A stretch of 64,000 nucleotides of DNA. Origin: Parietaria judaica. Lineage: Eukaryota; Streptophyta; Magnoliopsida; Rosales; Urticaceae. Location: NCBI GenBank assembly GCA_954871525.1, contig OX940863.1, forward strand, positions 7,106,001 to 7,170,000. Reading direction: 5' to 3'. Position numbers and translations under genes: made by a program. Each line of letters begins with the position of its first letter. Position 1 is the stretch's first letter. The notes under the pieces were generated by a model. The model was given only the letters and a program-made list of their open reading frames with translations. It was not told the origin of the DNA and did not search any database. Shown one piece after another: positions 11,401 through 24,994 of this stretch.

Positions 11401-12225
11401 AATTTAAGGTTGTAAAAAATGTAAAATAAAGAAATTCTATAGGAAATGCTATAGCATTTCTATGGCATTTCTCGGCAACAATTTAATCCTTGCATATTTT
11501 TGCATGAGAACTCTTGTTATATTCAAATTCCAATGTATAAGCCCCAAAATCATTTTTTTTTCAATTGGTTTGAAATTTAAGGTTGTAAAAAATGTAAAAT
11601 AAAGAAATGCAATAGGAAATGCTATAGCATTTCCTATGGCATTTCTCGTCAACAATTTAATCCTTGCATATTTTTGCATGAGAACTCTTGTTATATTCAA
11701 ATTCCAATTTATAAGCCCTAAAATCATTACTTTTTCAATTGGTTCGAAATTTATGGTTTTAAAAAATGTAAAATAAACAAATTCTATAGGAAATTCTATA
11801 GTATTTCCTATGGCATTTCTCGTCAACAATTTAATCCTTGCATATTTTTTCATGAGAACTCTTGTTATATTCAAATTTATATGTATAAGCCCTAAAATCA
11901 TTATTTTTTCAATTGGTTCGAAATTTGAGGTTGTAAAAAATGTAAAATAAAGAAATGCTATAGGAAATGCTATATCATTTCGTATGGCATTTCTCGTCAA
12001 CAATTTAATCCTTGCATATTTTTGCATGAGAACTCTTGTTATATTCAAATTCTAATGTATAAGCCCTAATATCATTTTTTTTCAATTGGTTCAACTTTTA
12101 GGTCGTAAACAATGTAAAATAAAGAAATGCTTTAGAAAATGCTATAGCATTTCCTATGGAATTTAACGTCAACAATTTAATCCTTGCATATTTTTGCATG
12201 AGAATACTTGTAATATTAAAATTTC
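8472..12225 (+). repeat. Mosaic satellite stretch, no dominant HOR
   Basis: The first 250 bp still follow the HOR of the left zone (AACATTAGAATCC near 8615). After that, monomers of mixed type follow without a clear long period apart from one 3-monomer duplication. From about 10700 to 11400 most copies are full length and stay in one reading phase. A larger deletion near 10280 joins AAAGATAT directly to TTTTTGCATGAG, dropping most of the palindrome and the bases after it. Nothing other than satellite is visible. Confidence 0.85.
9421..10287 (+). repeat. Three-monomer tandem duplication of about 500 bp
   Basis: Positions 9421-9787 and about 9920-10287 share rare changes in the same order: AATCCCTATACTC, a palindrome with GCATTACC, ATCCATGCATATTCTTGCAT (9664 and 10165), and a tail with one A missing followed by AAAGATAT. 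The offset is 499-501 bp. The second copy ends in the large palindrome deletion. Confidence 0.8.
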
Positions 12226-13088
12226 AATGTATAAGCCCTAAAATCATTATTTTTTCAATTGGTTCGAAATTTAAGGTTGTAAAAAATGTAAAATAAAGAA
12301 ATGCTATAGGAAATGCTAAAGCATTTCCTATGACATTTCTCTTCAACATTTTAATCCTTGCATATTTTTGCATGAGAACTCTTGTTATATTCAAATTCCA
12401 ATGTATAATCCCTAAAATCATTATTTTTTCAATTGGTTCGAAATTTAGGTCGTAAACAATGTAAAATAAAGAAATGCCATAGGAAATGATAGCATTTCCA
12501 TTGGCATTTCTCGTCAACAATTTAATCCTTGCATATTTTTGCATTAGAACTCTTGTTATATTCAAATTCCAATGTATAAGCTTTCAAATCATTACTTTTT
12601 CAATTAGTTCGAAATTTAAGGTTGTAAAAAATGTAAAATAAAGAAATGCTATAGGAAATGCTATAGCATTTCCTATGGCATTTCTCGTTAACAATTTAAT
12701 CCTTGCATATTTTTGCATGAGAACTCTTGTTATATTAAAACTCCAATGTATAAGCTTTAAAATCATTATTTTTTCAATTGGTGAGAAATTTAAGGTTGTA
12801 AAAAATGTAAAATAAAGAAATGCTATAGGAAATGCTATAGCATTTCCTATGGCATTTCTCGTCAACAATTTAATCCTTGCATATTTTTGCATGCGAACTC
12901 TTGTTATATTCAAATTTCAATGTATAAGCCCTAAATTTTTTTTTTTCGATTGGTTTGAAATTTAAGGTTGTAAAAAATGTCAAATAAAGAAATGCTATAG
13001 GAAATGCTATAGCATTTCCTATAGCATTTCTCGTCAACAATTTAATCCTTGCATATTTTTGCATAAGAACTCTTGTTATATTCAAATT
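12226..13088 (+). repeat. HOR segment P1 (863 bp)
   Basis: This stretch is nearly identical to 15652-16514 at an offset of 3426 bp. Shared rare markers are GCTAAAGC with CTATGACATTTCTCTTC, a monomer with GCCATAGGAAATGATAGC, AAGCTTTCAAATCATTAC, GGTGAGAAATTT and a T-run before CGATTGG. The two copies differ at only a few positions; near the T-run one reads AAATTTT and the other AATTTTT. Confidence 0.85.
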
Positions 13089-14281
13089 TCAATGTATAAG
13101 CCTTAAAATCATTATTTTTTCAATTGGTTTGAAATTTAAGGGTGTAAAAAATGTAAAATAAAGAAATGCTATAGGAAATGCTATAGCATTTCCTATGGCA
13201 TTTCTCGTCAACAATTTAATCCTTGCATATTTTTGCATGAGAATTCTTGTTATATTCAAATTCCAATGTATAAGCCCTAAAATCATTATTTTTTCAATTG
13301 GTTCAAAATTTAAGGTTGTAAAAAATGTAAAATAAAGAAATGCTATAGGAAATGCTATAGCATTTCGTATGGCATTTCTCGTCAACAGTTTAATCCTTGC
13401 ATTATTTTGCAAGAGAACTCTTGTTATATTCAAAATCCAATGTATAAGCCCTAAAATAATTATTTTTTCGATTGGTTCGACTTTTAGGTCGTAAACAATG
13501 TAAAATAAAGAAATGCTATAGGAAATTCTATAGCATTTCCTATGGAATTTAACGTCAACAATTTAATCCTTGCATATTTTTGCATGAGAATGCTAGTAAT
13601 ATTAAAATTTAAATGTATAAGCCCTAAAATCATTATTTTTTCAATTAGTTCGAAATTTAAGGTTGTAAAAAATGTAAAATAAAGAAATGTTATAGGAAAT
13701 GCTATAGCATTTCCTATGGCATTTCTCGTCAACATTTTAATCCTTGCATATTTTTGCATGAGAACTCTTGTTATATTCAAATTCCAATGTATAAGCCCTA
13801 AAATCATTATTTTTTCAATTGGTTCGAAATTTTAGGTCGTAAACAATGTAAAATAAAGAAATGCTACTATGGCATTTCTCGGCAACAATTTAATCCTTGC
13901 ATATTTTTGCATGAGAACTCTTGTTATATTCAAATTCGAAAGTATAAGCCCTAAAATCATTATTTTTACAATTTGTTCGACTTTTAGGTCGTAAACAATG
14001 TAAAATAAAGAAATGCTAAAGGAAATGCTATAGCATTTCCTATGGAATTTAACGTCAACAATTTAATCCTTGCATATTTTTGCATGAGAACTCTTGTTAT
14101 ATTCAAATTCCAATGTATAAGCCCTAAAGTCATTATTTTTTCAATTGGTTCGAAATTTTAGGTCGTAAACAATGTAAAATAAAGAAATGCTATAGGAAAT
14201 GCAAGCATTTCCTATGGCATTTCTCGTCAACAATTTAACCCTTGCATATTTTTGCATGAGAACTCTTGTTATATTCAAATT
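13089..14281 (+). repeat. HOR segment Q1 (1193 bp), first of three copies
   Basis: The segment is about seven monomers long, two of them type C, and contains the rare monomer GCTACTATGG with TTCGAAAGTATAAG near 13861-13940. It is followed at once by a second copy at 14282. Other markers are AACAGTTTAATCC with TTGCATTATTTTGCAAGAG and GAATGCTAGTAATATT. Its exact breakpoint cannot be fixed within a monomer. Confidence 0.85.
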
Positions 14282-15474
14282 TCAATGTATAAGCCTTAAA
14301 ATCATTATTTTTTCAATTGGTTTGAAATTTAAGGGTGTAAAAAATGTAAAATAAAGAAATGCTATAGGAAATGCTATAGCATTTCCTATGGCATTTCTCG
14401 TCAACAATTTAATCCTTGCATATTTTTGCATGAGAATTCTTGTTATATTCAAATTCCAATGTATAAGCCCTAAAATCATTATTTTTTCAATTGGTTCGAA
14501 ATTTAAGGTTGTAAAAAATGTAAAATAAAGAAATGCTATAGGAAATGCTATAGCATTTCGTATGGCATTTCTCGTCAACAGTTTAATCCTTGCATTATTT
14601 TGCAAGAGAACTCTTGTTATATTCAAAATCCAATGTATAAGCCCTAAAATAATTATTTTTTCGATTGGTTCGACTTTTAGGTCGTAAACAATGTAAAATA
14701 AAGAAATGCTATAGGAAATTCTATAGCATTTCCTATGGAATTTAACGTCAACAATTTAATCCTTGCATATTTTTGCATGAGAATGCTAGTAATATTAAAA
14801 TTTAAATGTATAAGCCCTAAAATCATTATTTTTTCAATTAGTTCGAAATTTAAGGTTGTAAAAAATGTAAAATAAAGAAATGTTATAGGAAATGCTATAG
14901 CATTTCCTATGGCATTTCTCGTCAACATTTTAATCCTTGCATATTTTTGCATGAGAACTCTTGTTATATTCAAATTCCAATGTATAAGCCCTAAAATCAT
15001 TATTTTTTCAATTGGTTCGAAATTTTAGGTCGTAAACAATGTAAAATAAAGAAATGCTACTATGGCATTTCTCGGCAACAATTTAATCCTTGCATATTTT
15101 TGCATGAGAACTCTTGTTATATTCAAATTCGAAAGTATAAGCCCTAAAATCATTATTTTTACAATTTGTTCGACTTTTAGGTCGTAAACAATGTAAAATA
15201 AAGAAATGCTAAAGGAAATGCTATAGCATTTCCTATGGAATTTAACGTCAACAATTTAATCCTTGCATATTTTTGCATGAGAACTCTTGTTATATTCAAA
15301 TTCCAATGTATAAGCCCTAAAGTCATTATTTTTTCAATTGGTTCGAAATTTTAGGTCGTAAACAATGTAAAATAAAGAAATGCTATAGGAAATGCAAGCA
15401 TTTCCTATGGCATTTCTCGTCAACAATTTAACCCTTGCATATTTTTGCATGAGAACTCTTGTTATATTAAAATT
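14282..15474 (+). repeat. HOR segment Q2 (1193 bp), tandem copy of Q1
   Basis: It repeats Q1 at an offset of 1193 bp with very few changes, including the TTTTTACAATTTG change near 15160 that Q1 also has. A GGTTCGAAATTT at 14492 corresponds to GGTTCAAAATTT in Q1, a CpG difference between otherwise near-identical copies. Confidence 0.85.
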
Positions 15475-16514
15475 CCAATGTATAAGCTTTAAAATCATTA
15501 TTTTTTCAATTGGTTTGAAATTTAAGGTTGTAAAAAAATGTAAAATAAAGAAATGCAATAGGAAATGCTATAGCATTTCCTATGGCATTTCTCGTCAACA
15601 ATTTAATCCTTGCATATTTTTGCATGAGAACTCTTGTTATATTCAAATTCCAATGTATAAGCCCTAAAATCATTATTTTTTCAATTGGTTCGAAATTTAA
15701 GGTTGTAAAAAATGTAAAATAAAGAAATGCTATAGGAAATGCTAAAGCATTTCCTATGACATTTCTCTTCAACATTTTAATCCTTGCATATTTTTGCATG
15801 AGAACTCTTGTTATATTCAAATTCCAATGTATAATCCCTAAAATCATTATTTTTTCAATTGGTTCGAAATTTAGGTCGTAAACAATGTAAAATAAAGAAA
15901 TGCCATAGGAAATGATAGCATTTCCATTGGCATTTCTCGTCAACAATTTAATCCTTGCATATTTTTGCATTAGAACTCTTGTTATATTCAAATTCCAATG
16001 TATAAGCTTTCAAATCATTACTTTTTCAATTAGTTCGAAATTTAAGGTTGTAAAAAATGTAAAATAAAGAAATGCTATAGGAAATGCTATAGCATTTCCT
16101 ATGGCATTTCTCGTTAACAATTTAATCCTTGCATATTTTTGCATGAGAACTCTTGTTATATTAAAACTCCAATGTATAAGCTTTAAAATCATTATTTTTT
16201 CAATTGGTGAGAAATTTAAGGTTGTAAAAAATGTAAAATAAAGAAATGCTATAGGAAATGCTATAGCATTTCCTATGGCATTTCTCGTCAACAATTTAAT
16301 CCTTGCATATTTTTGCATGCGAACTCTTGTTATATTCAAATTTCAATGTATAAGCCCTAATTTTTTTTTTTTCGATTGGTTTGAAATTTAAGGTTGTAAA
16401 AAATGTCAAATAAAGAAATGCTATAGGAAATGCTATAGCATTTCCTATAGCATTTCTCGTCAACAATTTAATCCTTGCATATTTTTGCATGAGAACTCTT
16501 GTTATATTCAAATT
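15475..16514 (+). repeat. HOR segments R1 and P2 (second copy of the 3426-bp unit)
   Basis: The first 177 bp (15475-15651) recur at 17708 at an offset of 2233 bp and include a tail with one extra A (TTGTAAAAAAATG near 15531). The rest repeats 12226-13088 at 3426 bp. R plus P plus Q therefore acts as a composite unit that was copied after Q had already been duplicated. Confidence 0.8.
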
Positions 16515-17707
16515 TCAATGTATAAGCCTTAAAATCATTATTTTTTCAATTGGTTTGAAATTTAAGGGTGTAAAAAATGTAAAATAAAGAAATGCTATAG
16601 GAAATGCTATAGCATTTCCTATGGCATTTCTCGTCAACAATTTAATCCTTGCATATTTTTGCATGAGAATTCTTGTTATATTCAAATTCCAATGTATAAG
16701 CCCTAAAATCATTATTTTTTCAATTGGTTCGAAATTTAAGGTTGTAAAAAATGTAAAATAAAGAAATGCTATAGGAAATGCTATAGCATTTCGTATGGCA
16801 TTTCTCGTCAACAGTTTAATCCTTGCATTATTTTGCAAGAGAACTCTTGTTATATTCAAAATCCAATGTATAAGCCCTAAAATAATTATTTTTTCGATTG
16901 GTTCGACTTTTAGGTCGTAAACAATGTAAAATAAAGAAATGCTATAGGAAATTCTATAGCATTTCCTATGGAATTTAACGTTAACAATTTAATCCTTGCA
17001 TATTTTTGCATGAGAATGCTAGTAATATTAAAATTTAAATGTATAAGCCCTAAAATCATTATTTTTTCAATTAGTTCGAAATTTAAGGTTGTAAAAAATG
17101 TAAAATAAAGAAATGTTATAGGAAATGCTATAGCATTTCCTATGGCATTTCTCGTCAACATTTTAATCCTTGCATATTTTTGCATGAGAACTCTTGTTAT
17201 ATTCAAATTCCAATGTATAAGCCCTAAAATCATTATTTTTTCAATTGGTTCGAAATTTTAGGTCGTAAACAATGTAAAATAAAGAAATGCTACTATGGCA
17301 TTTCTCGGCAACAATTTAATCCTTGCATATTTTTGCATGAGAACTCTTGTTATATTCAAATTCGAAAGTATAAGCCCTAAAATCATTATTTTTTCAATTT
17401 GTTCGACTTTTAGGTCGTAAACAATGTAAAATAAAGAAATGCTAAAGGAAATGCTATAGCATTTCCTATGGAATTTAACGTCAACAATTTAATCCTTGCA
17501 TATTTTTGCATGAGAACTCTTGTTATATTCAAATTCCAATGTATAAGCCCTAAAGTCATTATTTTTTCAATTGGTTCGAAATTTTAGGTCGTAAACAATG
17601 TAAAATAAAGAAATGCTATAGGAAATGCAAGCATTTCCTATGGCATTTCTCGTCAACAATTTAACCCTTGCATATTTTTGCATGAGAACTCTTGTTATAT
17701 TAAAATT
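16515..17707 (+). repeat. HOR segment Q3 (1193 bp), third copy
   Basis: It matches Q1 at 3426 bp and Q2 at 2233 bp. It differs in single bases, for example AACGTTAAC near 16978 and TTTTTTCAATTTG near 17390 where both other copies have TTTTTACAATTTG. That last difference suggests Q1 and Q2 are closer to each other than to Q3. Confidence 0.85.
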
Positions 17708-17948
17708 CCAATGTATAAGCTTTAAAATCATTATTTTTTCAATTGGTTTGAAATTTAAGGTTGTAAAAAAATGTAAAATAAAGAAATGCAATAGGAAATG
17801 CTATAGCATTTCCTATGGCATTTCTCGTCAACAATTTAATCCTTGCATATTTTTGCATGAGAACTCTTGTTATATTCAAATTCCAATGTATAAGCCCTAA
17901 AATCATTATTTTTTCAATTGGTTCGAAATTTAAGGTTGTAAAAAATGT
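17708..17948 (+). repeat. HOR segment R2
   Basis: It repeats 15475-15707 at an offset of 2233 bp, including the extra A in the tail. It then diverges at ATGTCAAATAAAG followed by the rare palindrome GATGTAGGAAATAC, which marks the start of the next zone. Confidence 0.75.
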
Positions 17949-20900
17949 CAAATAAAGAAATGATGTAGGAAATACTATAGCAATCCTATGGCATTTCTCG
18001 TCAACAATTTAATCCTTGCATATTTTTGCATGAGAACGCTTGTAATATTAAAATTTCAATGTATAAGCCCTAAAATCATTATTTTTTCAATTGGTTTGAA
18101 ATTTAAGGTTGTAAAAAATGTAAAGTAAAGAAATGCTATAGGAAATGCTATAGCATTTCCTATGGCATTTCTCGGCAACAATTTAATCCTTGCATATTTT
18201 TTCATGAGAACTCTTGTTATATTCAAATTTCAATGTAAAAGCCCTAAAATCATTATTTTTTCAATTGGTTTGAAATTTAAGGTTGTAAAAAATGTCAAAT
18301 AAAGAAATGCTATAGGAAATGCTTTAGCATTTCCTATGGCATTTCTCGTCAACAATTTAATCCTTGCATATTTTTGCATCAGAACTCTTGGTATATTCAA
18401 ATTCCAATGTATAATCCCTAAAATAATTATTTTTTCAATTGGTTCGAAATTTTAGGTCGTAAACAATGTAAAAATAAAGAAATGCTATAGGAAATGCTAG
18501 CATTTCCTATGGCATTTCTCGTCAACAATTTAATCCTAGCATATTTTTGCATGAGAACTCTTGTTATATTCAAATTCCAATGTATAAGCTTTAAACTCAT
18601 TATTTTTTCAATTAGTTCGAAATTTAAGGTTGTAAAAAATGTAAAATAAAGAAATGCTATAGGAAATGCTATAGCATTTCCTATGACATTTCTCGTCTAT
18701 AATTTAATCCTTGCATATTTTTGCATGAGAACTCTTGTTATATTCAAATTCCAATGTATAAGCTTTAAAATCATTATTTTTTCAATTGGTTCGAAATTTT
18801 AGGTCGTAAACAATGTAAAATAAAGAAATGCTACTATGGCATTTCTCGGCAACAATTTAATCCTTGCATATTTTTGCATGAGAACTCTTGTTATATTCAA
18901 ATTCGAAAGTATAAGCCCTAAAATCATTTTTTTTTCAATTGGTTCGAAATTTAAGGTTGTAAAAAATGTAAAATAAAGAAATGCTATAGGAAATGCTATA
19001 GCATTTCCTATGGCATTTCTCGGCAACAATTTAATCCTTGCATATTTTTGCATGAGAACTCTTGTTATATTCAAATTCCAATGTATAAGCCCTAAAATCA
19101 TTATTTTTTCAATTGGTTCGAAATTTAAGGTTGTAAAAAATGTCAAATAAAGAAATGCAATAGGAAATGCTAGAATTTCCTATGGCATTTCTCGTCAACA
19201 TTTTAATCCTTACATATTTTTGCATGAAAACTCTTGTTATATTCAAATTTCAATGTATAAGCCCTAAAATCATTATTTTTTCAATTGGTTCAAAATTTTA
19301 GGTCGTAAACAATGTAAAATAAAGAAATGCTATAGGAAATGCTATAGCATTTGTGGCATTTCTCGTCAACAATTTAATCCTTGCATATTTTTACATGAGA
19401 ACTCTTGTTATATTAAAATTCCAATGTATAGGCTTTAAAATCATTATTTTTTCAATTGGTTTGAAATTTAAGGTTGTAAAAAATGTAAAATAAAGAAATG
19501 CAATAGGAAATGCTATAGCATTTCCTATGGCATTTCTCGTCAACAATTTAATCCTTGCATATTTTTGCATGAGAACTCTTGTTATATTCAAATTCCAATG
19601 TATAAGCCCTAAAATCATTATTTTTTCAATTAGTTCGAAATTTAAGGTTGTAAAAAATGTCAAATAAAGAAATGATGTAGGAAATACTATAGCATTTCCT
19701 ATGGCATTTCTCGTCAACAATTTAATCCTTGCATATTTTTGCATAAGAACTGTTGTTATATTCAAATTCCACTGTATAAGACCTAAAATCATTATTTTTT
19801 CAATTGATTCGAAATTTAAGGTTGTAAAAAATGTAAAATAAAGAAATTCTATAAGAAATTCTATAGCATTTCATAAGGCATTTCTCGTCAACATTTTAAT
19901 CCTTGCATATTTTTACATGAGAACTCTTGTTATATTCAAATTCCAATGTATAAGCCCTAAAATCATTATTTTTTCAATTGGTTCAAAATTTTAGGTCGTA
20001 AACAATGTAAAATAAAGAAATGCTATAGGAAATGCTATAGCATTTCTTATGGCATTTCTCGTCAACAATTTAATCCTTGCATAATTTTGCATGAGAACTC
20101 TTGTTATATTCAAATTCCAATGTATAAGCCCTAAAATCATTATTTTTTCAATTGGTTCGAAATTTAAGGTTGTAAAAAATGTAAAATAAAGAAATGCTAT
20201 AGGAAATGCTATAGCATTTCCTATGGCATTTCTCGTCAACATTTTAATCCTTGCATATTTTTTCATGAGAACTCTTGTTATATTCGAATTCCAATGTATA
20301 AGCCCTAAAATCATTATTTTTTCAATTGGTTCGAAATTTTAGGTCGTAAACAATGTAAAATAAAGAAATGCTATAGGAAAGGCTAGCATTTCCTATGGCA
20401 TTTCTCGTCAACAATTTAATCCTTGCATATTTTTGCATGAGAACTCTTGTTATATTCAAATTCCAATGTATAAGCTTTAAACTCATTATTTTTTCAATTA
20501 GTTCGAAATTTAAGGTTGTAAAAAATGTAAAATAAAGAAATGCTATAGGAAATGCTATAGCATTTACTATGACATTTCTCGTCTATAATTTAATCCTTGC
20601 ATATTTTTGCATGAGAACTCTTGTTATATTCAAATTCCAATGTATAAGCTTTGAAATCATTATTTTTTCAATTGTTTCGACATTTTAGGTCGTAAACAAT
20701 GTAAAATAAAGAAATGCTACTATGGCATTTCTCAGCAACAATTTAATCCTTGCATATTTTTGCATGAGAATTCTTGTTATATTCAAATTCGAAAGTATAA
20801 GCCCTAAAATCATTATTTTTTCAATTGGTTCGAAATTTAAGGTTGTAAAAAATGTCAAATAAAGAAATGCTATAGGAAATGCTATAGCATTTCGTATGGC

Positions 20901-23900
20901 ATTTCTCGTCAACAATTTAATCCTTGCATATTTTTGCATGAGAACTCTTGTTATATTTAAATTCCAATGTATAAGCCCTAAAATCATTATTTTTTCAATT
21001 GGTTCGAAAATTAAGGTTGTAAAAAATGTAAAATAAAGAAATTCTATAAGAAATTCTATAGCATTTCCTATGGCATTTCTCGTCAACATTTTAATCCTTG
21101 CATATTTTTGCATGAGAACCCTTGTTATATTCAAATTCCAAGTTATAAGCCCTAAAATAATTATTTTTTCAATTGGTTCTAAATTTTAGGTTGTAAAAAT
21201 GTAAAATAAAGAAATTCTATTGGAAATGATATAGCATTTCGTATGGCATTTCTCGTCAAAATTTAATCTTTGCATATTTTTGCATGAGAACTCTTGTTAT
21301 ATTTAAATTCCAATGTATAAGCCCTAAAATCATTATGTTTTCAATTGGTTCAAAATTTAAGGTTGTAAAAAATGTAAAATAAAGAAATGCTATAGGAAAT
21401 GCTATAGCATTTCTTTTGGCATTTCTCGTCAACAATTTAATCCTTTCATATTTTTGCATGAGAACTCTTGTTATATTCAAATTCCAATGTCTAAGCCCTA
21501 AAATAATTATTTTTTCAATTGGTTCGACTTTTAGGTCGTAAACAATGTAAAATAAAGAAATGCTATAGGAAATGCTATAGCATTTCCTATGGAATTTCTC
21601 GTCAACAATTTAATCCTTGCATATTTTTGCATGAGAACTCTTGTTATATTCAAATTCCAATGTATAAGCCCTAAAATCATTATTTTTTCAATTGGTTCAA
21701 AATTTTAGGTCGTAAACCATGTAAAATAAAGAAATGCTATGGGAAATGCTATAGCATTTCCTATGGCATTTCTCGTCAACAAATTAACCTTGCATATTTT
21801 TGCATGAGAACTCTTGTTATATTCAAATTCCAATGTATAAGCCCTAAAATCATTATTTTTTTCAATTGGTTCGACTTTTAGGTCGTAAACAATGTAATAT
21901 AAAAAAATGCGATAGGAAATGCTATAGCATTTCCTATGGCATTTCTCGTCAACAATTTAATCCTTGCATATTTTTGCATGAGAACTCTTGTTATATTCAA
22001 ATTCGAATGTATAATCCCTAAAATAATTATTTTTTCAAATTGTTCGAAATTTAAGGTTGTAAAAAATGGAAAATAAAGAAATTCTATAGGAAATTCTATA
22101 GCATTTCATATGGCATTTCTCCACAACATTTTAATCCTTGCATATTTTTGCATGAGTATATTTAAATTTCAATTTATAAGCCCTAAAATCATTATTTTTT
22201 CAATTGGTTCGAAATTTAAAGTTGTAAAAAATGTAAAATAAAGAAATTCTATAGGAAATTCTATAGCATTTCCTATGACATTTCTTGTCAACAATTTAAT
22301 CCTTGCAAATTTTTGCATGAGAACTCTTGTTATATTCAAATTCCAATGTATAAGCCTTAAAATCATTATTTTTTCAATTGGTTCGAAATTTAAGGTTGTA
22401 AAAAATATAAAATAAAGAAATGCTATAGGAAATGCTATAGCATTTTCTATGGCATTTCTCGTCAACAATTTAATCCTTGCATATTTTTGCATGAGAACTC
22501 TTGTTATATTCAAATTCCAATGTATAAGCTTTAAAATCATTATTTTTTACATTGGTTCGAAATTTAAGGTTGTAAAAAATATAAAATAAAGAAATGCTAT
22601 AGGAAATGCTATAGCATTTCCTATGGCATTTCTCGTCAACAATTTAATTCTTGCATATTTATGCATGAGAACTCTTGTTATATTCAAATTCCAATGTATA
22701 AGCTTTAAAATCATTATTTTTCAATTAGTTCGAAATTTATGGTCGTAAAAAATGTAAAATAAAGAAATGCTACAGGAAATGCTATAGCATTTCCTATGGC
22801 ATTTCTCGTCAACAATTTAATCCTTGCATATTTTTGCATGAGAACTCTTGTTATATTCAAATTCCAATGTATAATCCCTAAAATCATTACTTTTTCAATT
22901 GGTTCGAAATTTTAGGTCGTAAACCATGTAAAATAAAGAAATGCTATATGAAATGCAATAGCATTTCCTATGGCATTTCTCGTCAACAATTTAACCTTGC
23001 ATATTTTTGCATGAGAACTATTGTTATATTCAAATTCCAATGTATAAGCTTTAAAATCATTATTTTTTCAATTGGTTCGAAATTTAAGGTTGTAAAAAAT
23101 GTAAAATAAAGAAATGCTATAAAAAATGCTATAGCATTTCCTATGGCATTTCTTGTCAACAATTTAATCCTTGCATGTTTTTGCATGAGAACTCTTGATA
23201 TATTCAAATTCCAATGTATAAGCCCTAAAATCATTATTTTTTCAATTGGTTCGAAACTTAAGGTTGTAAAAAATGTCAAATAAAGAAATGCTGTAGCATT
23301 TCCTATGGCATTTCTCGTCAACAATTTAATACTTGCATATTTTTGCATGAGAACTCTTGTTATATTCAAATTTCAATTTATAAGCCCTAAAATCATTATT
23401 TTTTCAATTGGTTCGAAATTTAAGGTTGAAAAAAAATGTAAAATAATGAAATTCTATCGGAAATTCTATAGCATTTCCTATGGCATTTCTCGTCAACAAT
23501 TTAATCCTTGCATATTGTTGCATGAAAACTCTTGTTATATTCAAATTACAATGTGTAAGCCCTAAAATCATTATTTTTTCAATTGGTTCGAAATTTAAGG
23601 TTGTAAAAAATGTAAAATAAAGAAATGCTATAGGAAATGCTATAGCATTTCGTATGGCATTTCTCGTCAACAATTTAATCCTTGCATATTTTTGCATGAG
23701 AACTATTGTTATATTCAAATTCCAATGTATAAGCCCTAAAATCATTATTTTTTCAATTGGTTCGACTTTTAGGTCGTAAACAATGTAAAAAAAAAAGAAA
23801 TGCTATAGGAAATGCTATAGCATTTCCTATGGCATTTCTCGTCAACAATTTAATCCTTGCATATTTTTGCATGAGAACTCTTGTTATATTCAAATTCCAA

Positions 23901-24994
23901 TGTATAAGCTTTAAAATCATTATTTTTTCAATTGGTTCGAAATTTAAGGTTGTAAAAAATGTAAAATAAAGAAATGCTATAAAAAATGCTATAGCATTTC
24001 CTATGGCATTTCTTGTCAACAACTTAATCCTTGCATGTTTTTGCACGAGAACTCTTGTTATATTCAAATTCCAATGTATAAGCCCTAAAATCATTATTTT
24101 TTCAATTGGTTCGAAACTTAAGGTTGTAAAAAATGTCAAATAAAGAAATGCTATCGCATTTCCTATGGCATTTCTCGTCAACAATTTAATACTTGCATAT
24201 TTTTGCATGAGAACTCTTGTTATATTCAAATTTCAATTTATAAGCCCTAAAATCATTATTTTTTTCAATTGGTTCGAAATTTAAGGTTGAAAAAAAACGT
24301 ATAATAAAGAAATTCTATAGGAAATTCTAAAACATTTCCTATGGCATTTCTTGTCAACAATTTAATCCTTGCATATTTATGCATGAGAACTCTTGTTATA
24401 TTCAAATTCCAATGTATAAGCCCTAAAATCATTATTTTTTCAATTGGTTCGAAATTTAAGGTTGAAAAAATGTAAAATAAAGAAATTCTATCGGAAATTC
24501 TATAGCATTTCCTATGGCATTTCTCGTCAACAATTTAATCCTTGCATATTTTTGCATGAGAACTCTTGTTATATTCAAATTCCAATGTATAAGCCCTAAA
24601 ATCATTATTTTTTCAATTGGTTCGAAATTTAAGGTTGTAAAAAATGTAAAATAAAGAAATGCTATAGGAAATGCTATAGCATTTCGTATGGCATTTCTCG
24701 TCAACAATTTAATCCTTTCATATTTTTGCATGACAACTCTTGTTATATTCAAATTCCAATGTATAACCCCTAAAATCATTATTTTTTCAATTTTTTTGAC
24801 TTTTCGGTCGTAAACAATGTAAAATAAAGAAATGCTATAGGAAATGCTAGCATTACCTATGGCATTTCTCGTCAACAATTTAATCCTTGCATATTTTTGC
24901 ATAAGAACTCTTGTTATATTCAAATTCCAATGTATAAGCCCTTAAATTATTATTTTTTCAATTGGTTCGAAATTTAAGGTTGTAAAAAATGTAA
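17949..24994 (+). repeat. Mosaic satellite stretch with markers shared with 48-61 kb
   Basis: Monomers of types A and B alternate without a fixed long period. Rare forms seen here are GATGTAGGAAATAC (17961, 19671), TAAAGTAAAG (18121), CTATGACATTTCTCGTCTATAA (two overlapping blocks, near 18684 and 20571), GCTACTATGG with TTCGAAAGTATAAG (18830, 20715) and GCATTTCATAAGG (19866). All recur beyond 48 kb. From about 21.5 kb the monomers change toward those of the next zone. The ORF-like runs here are satellite. Confidence 0.85.
22990..24280 (+). repeat. 860-bp tandem duplication (about five monomers)
   Basis: The pair TCGAAACTTAAGG occurs at 23251 and 24111, exactly 860 bp apart. The surrounding monomers share CTATAAAAAATGC palindromes, TTCTTGTCAAC, TTGCATGTTTTTGCA and a GGTTGAAAAAAAA tail. 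Single-base changes separate the copies, for example GCTGTAGC and GCTATCGC. Confidence 0.75.

Noticed and set aside
12926..12948. T-run near 12935 and 16362 as a possible poly-A tail of a retrocopy
   Set aside because: It is an extended form of the normal T6 run of the monomer tail with satellite on both sides, and the second copy is explained by the 3426-bp duplication.
15392..15667. Plus-strand open frames of 64-104 codons (for example 15392-15667, 36962-37276, 62318-62572)
   Set aside because: They are the complementary satellite phase and recur exactly with the HOR copies (15392 and 17625; 28496 and 32303; 43330 and 45233).
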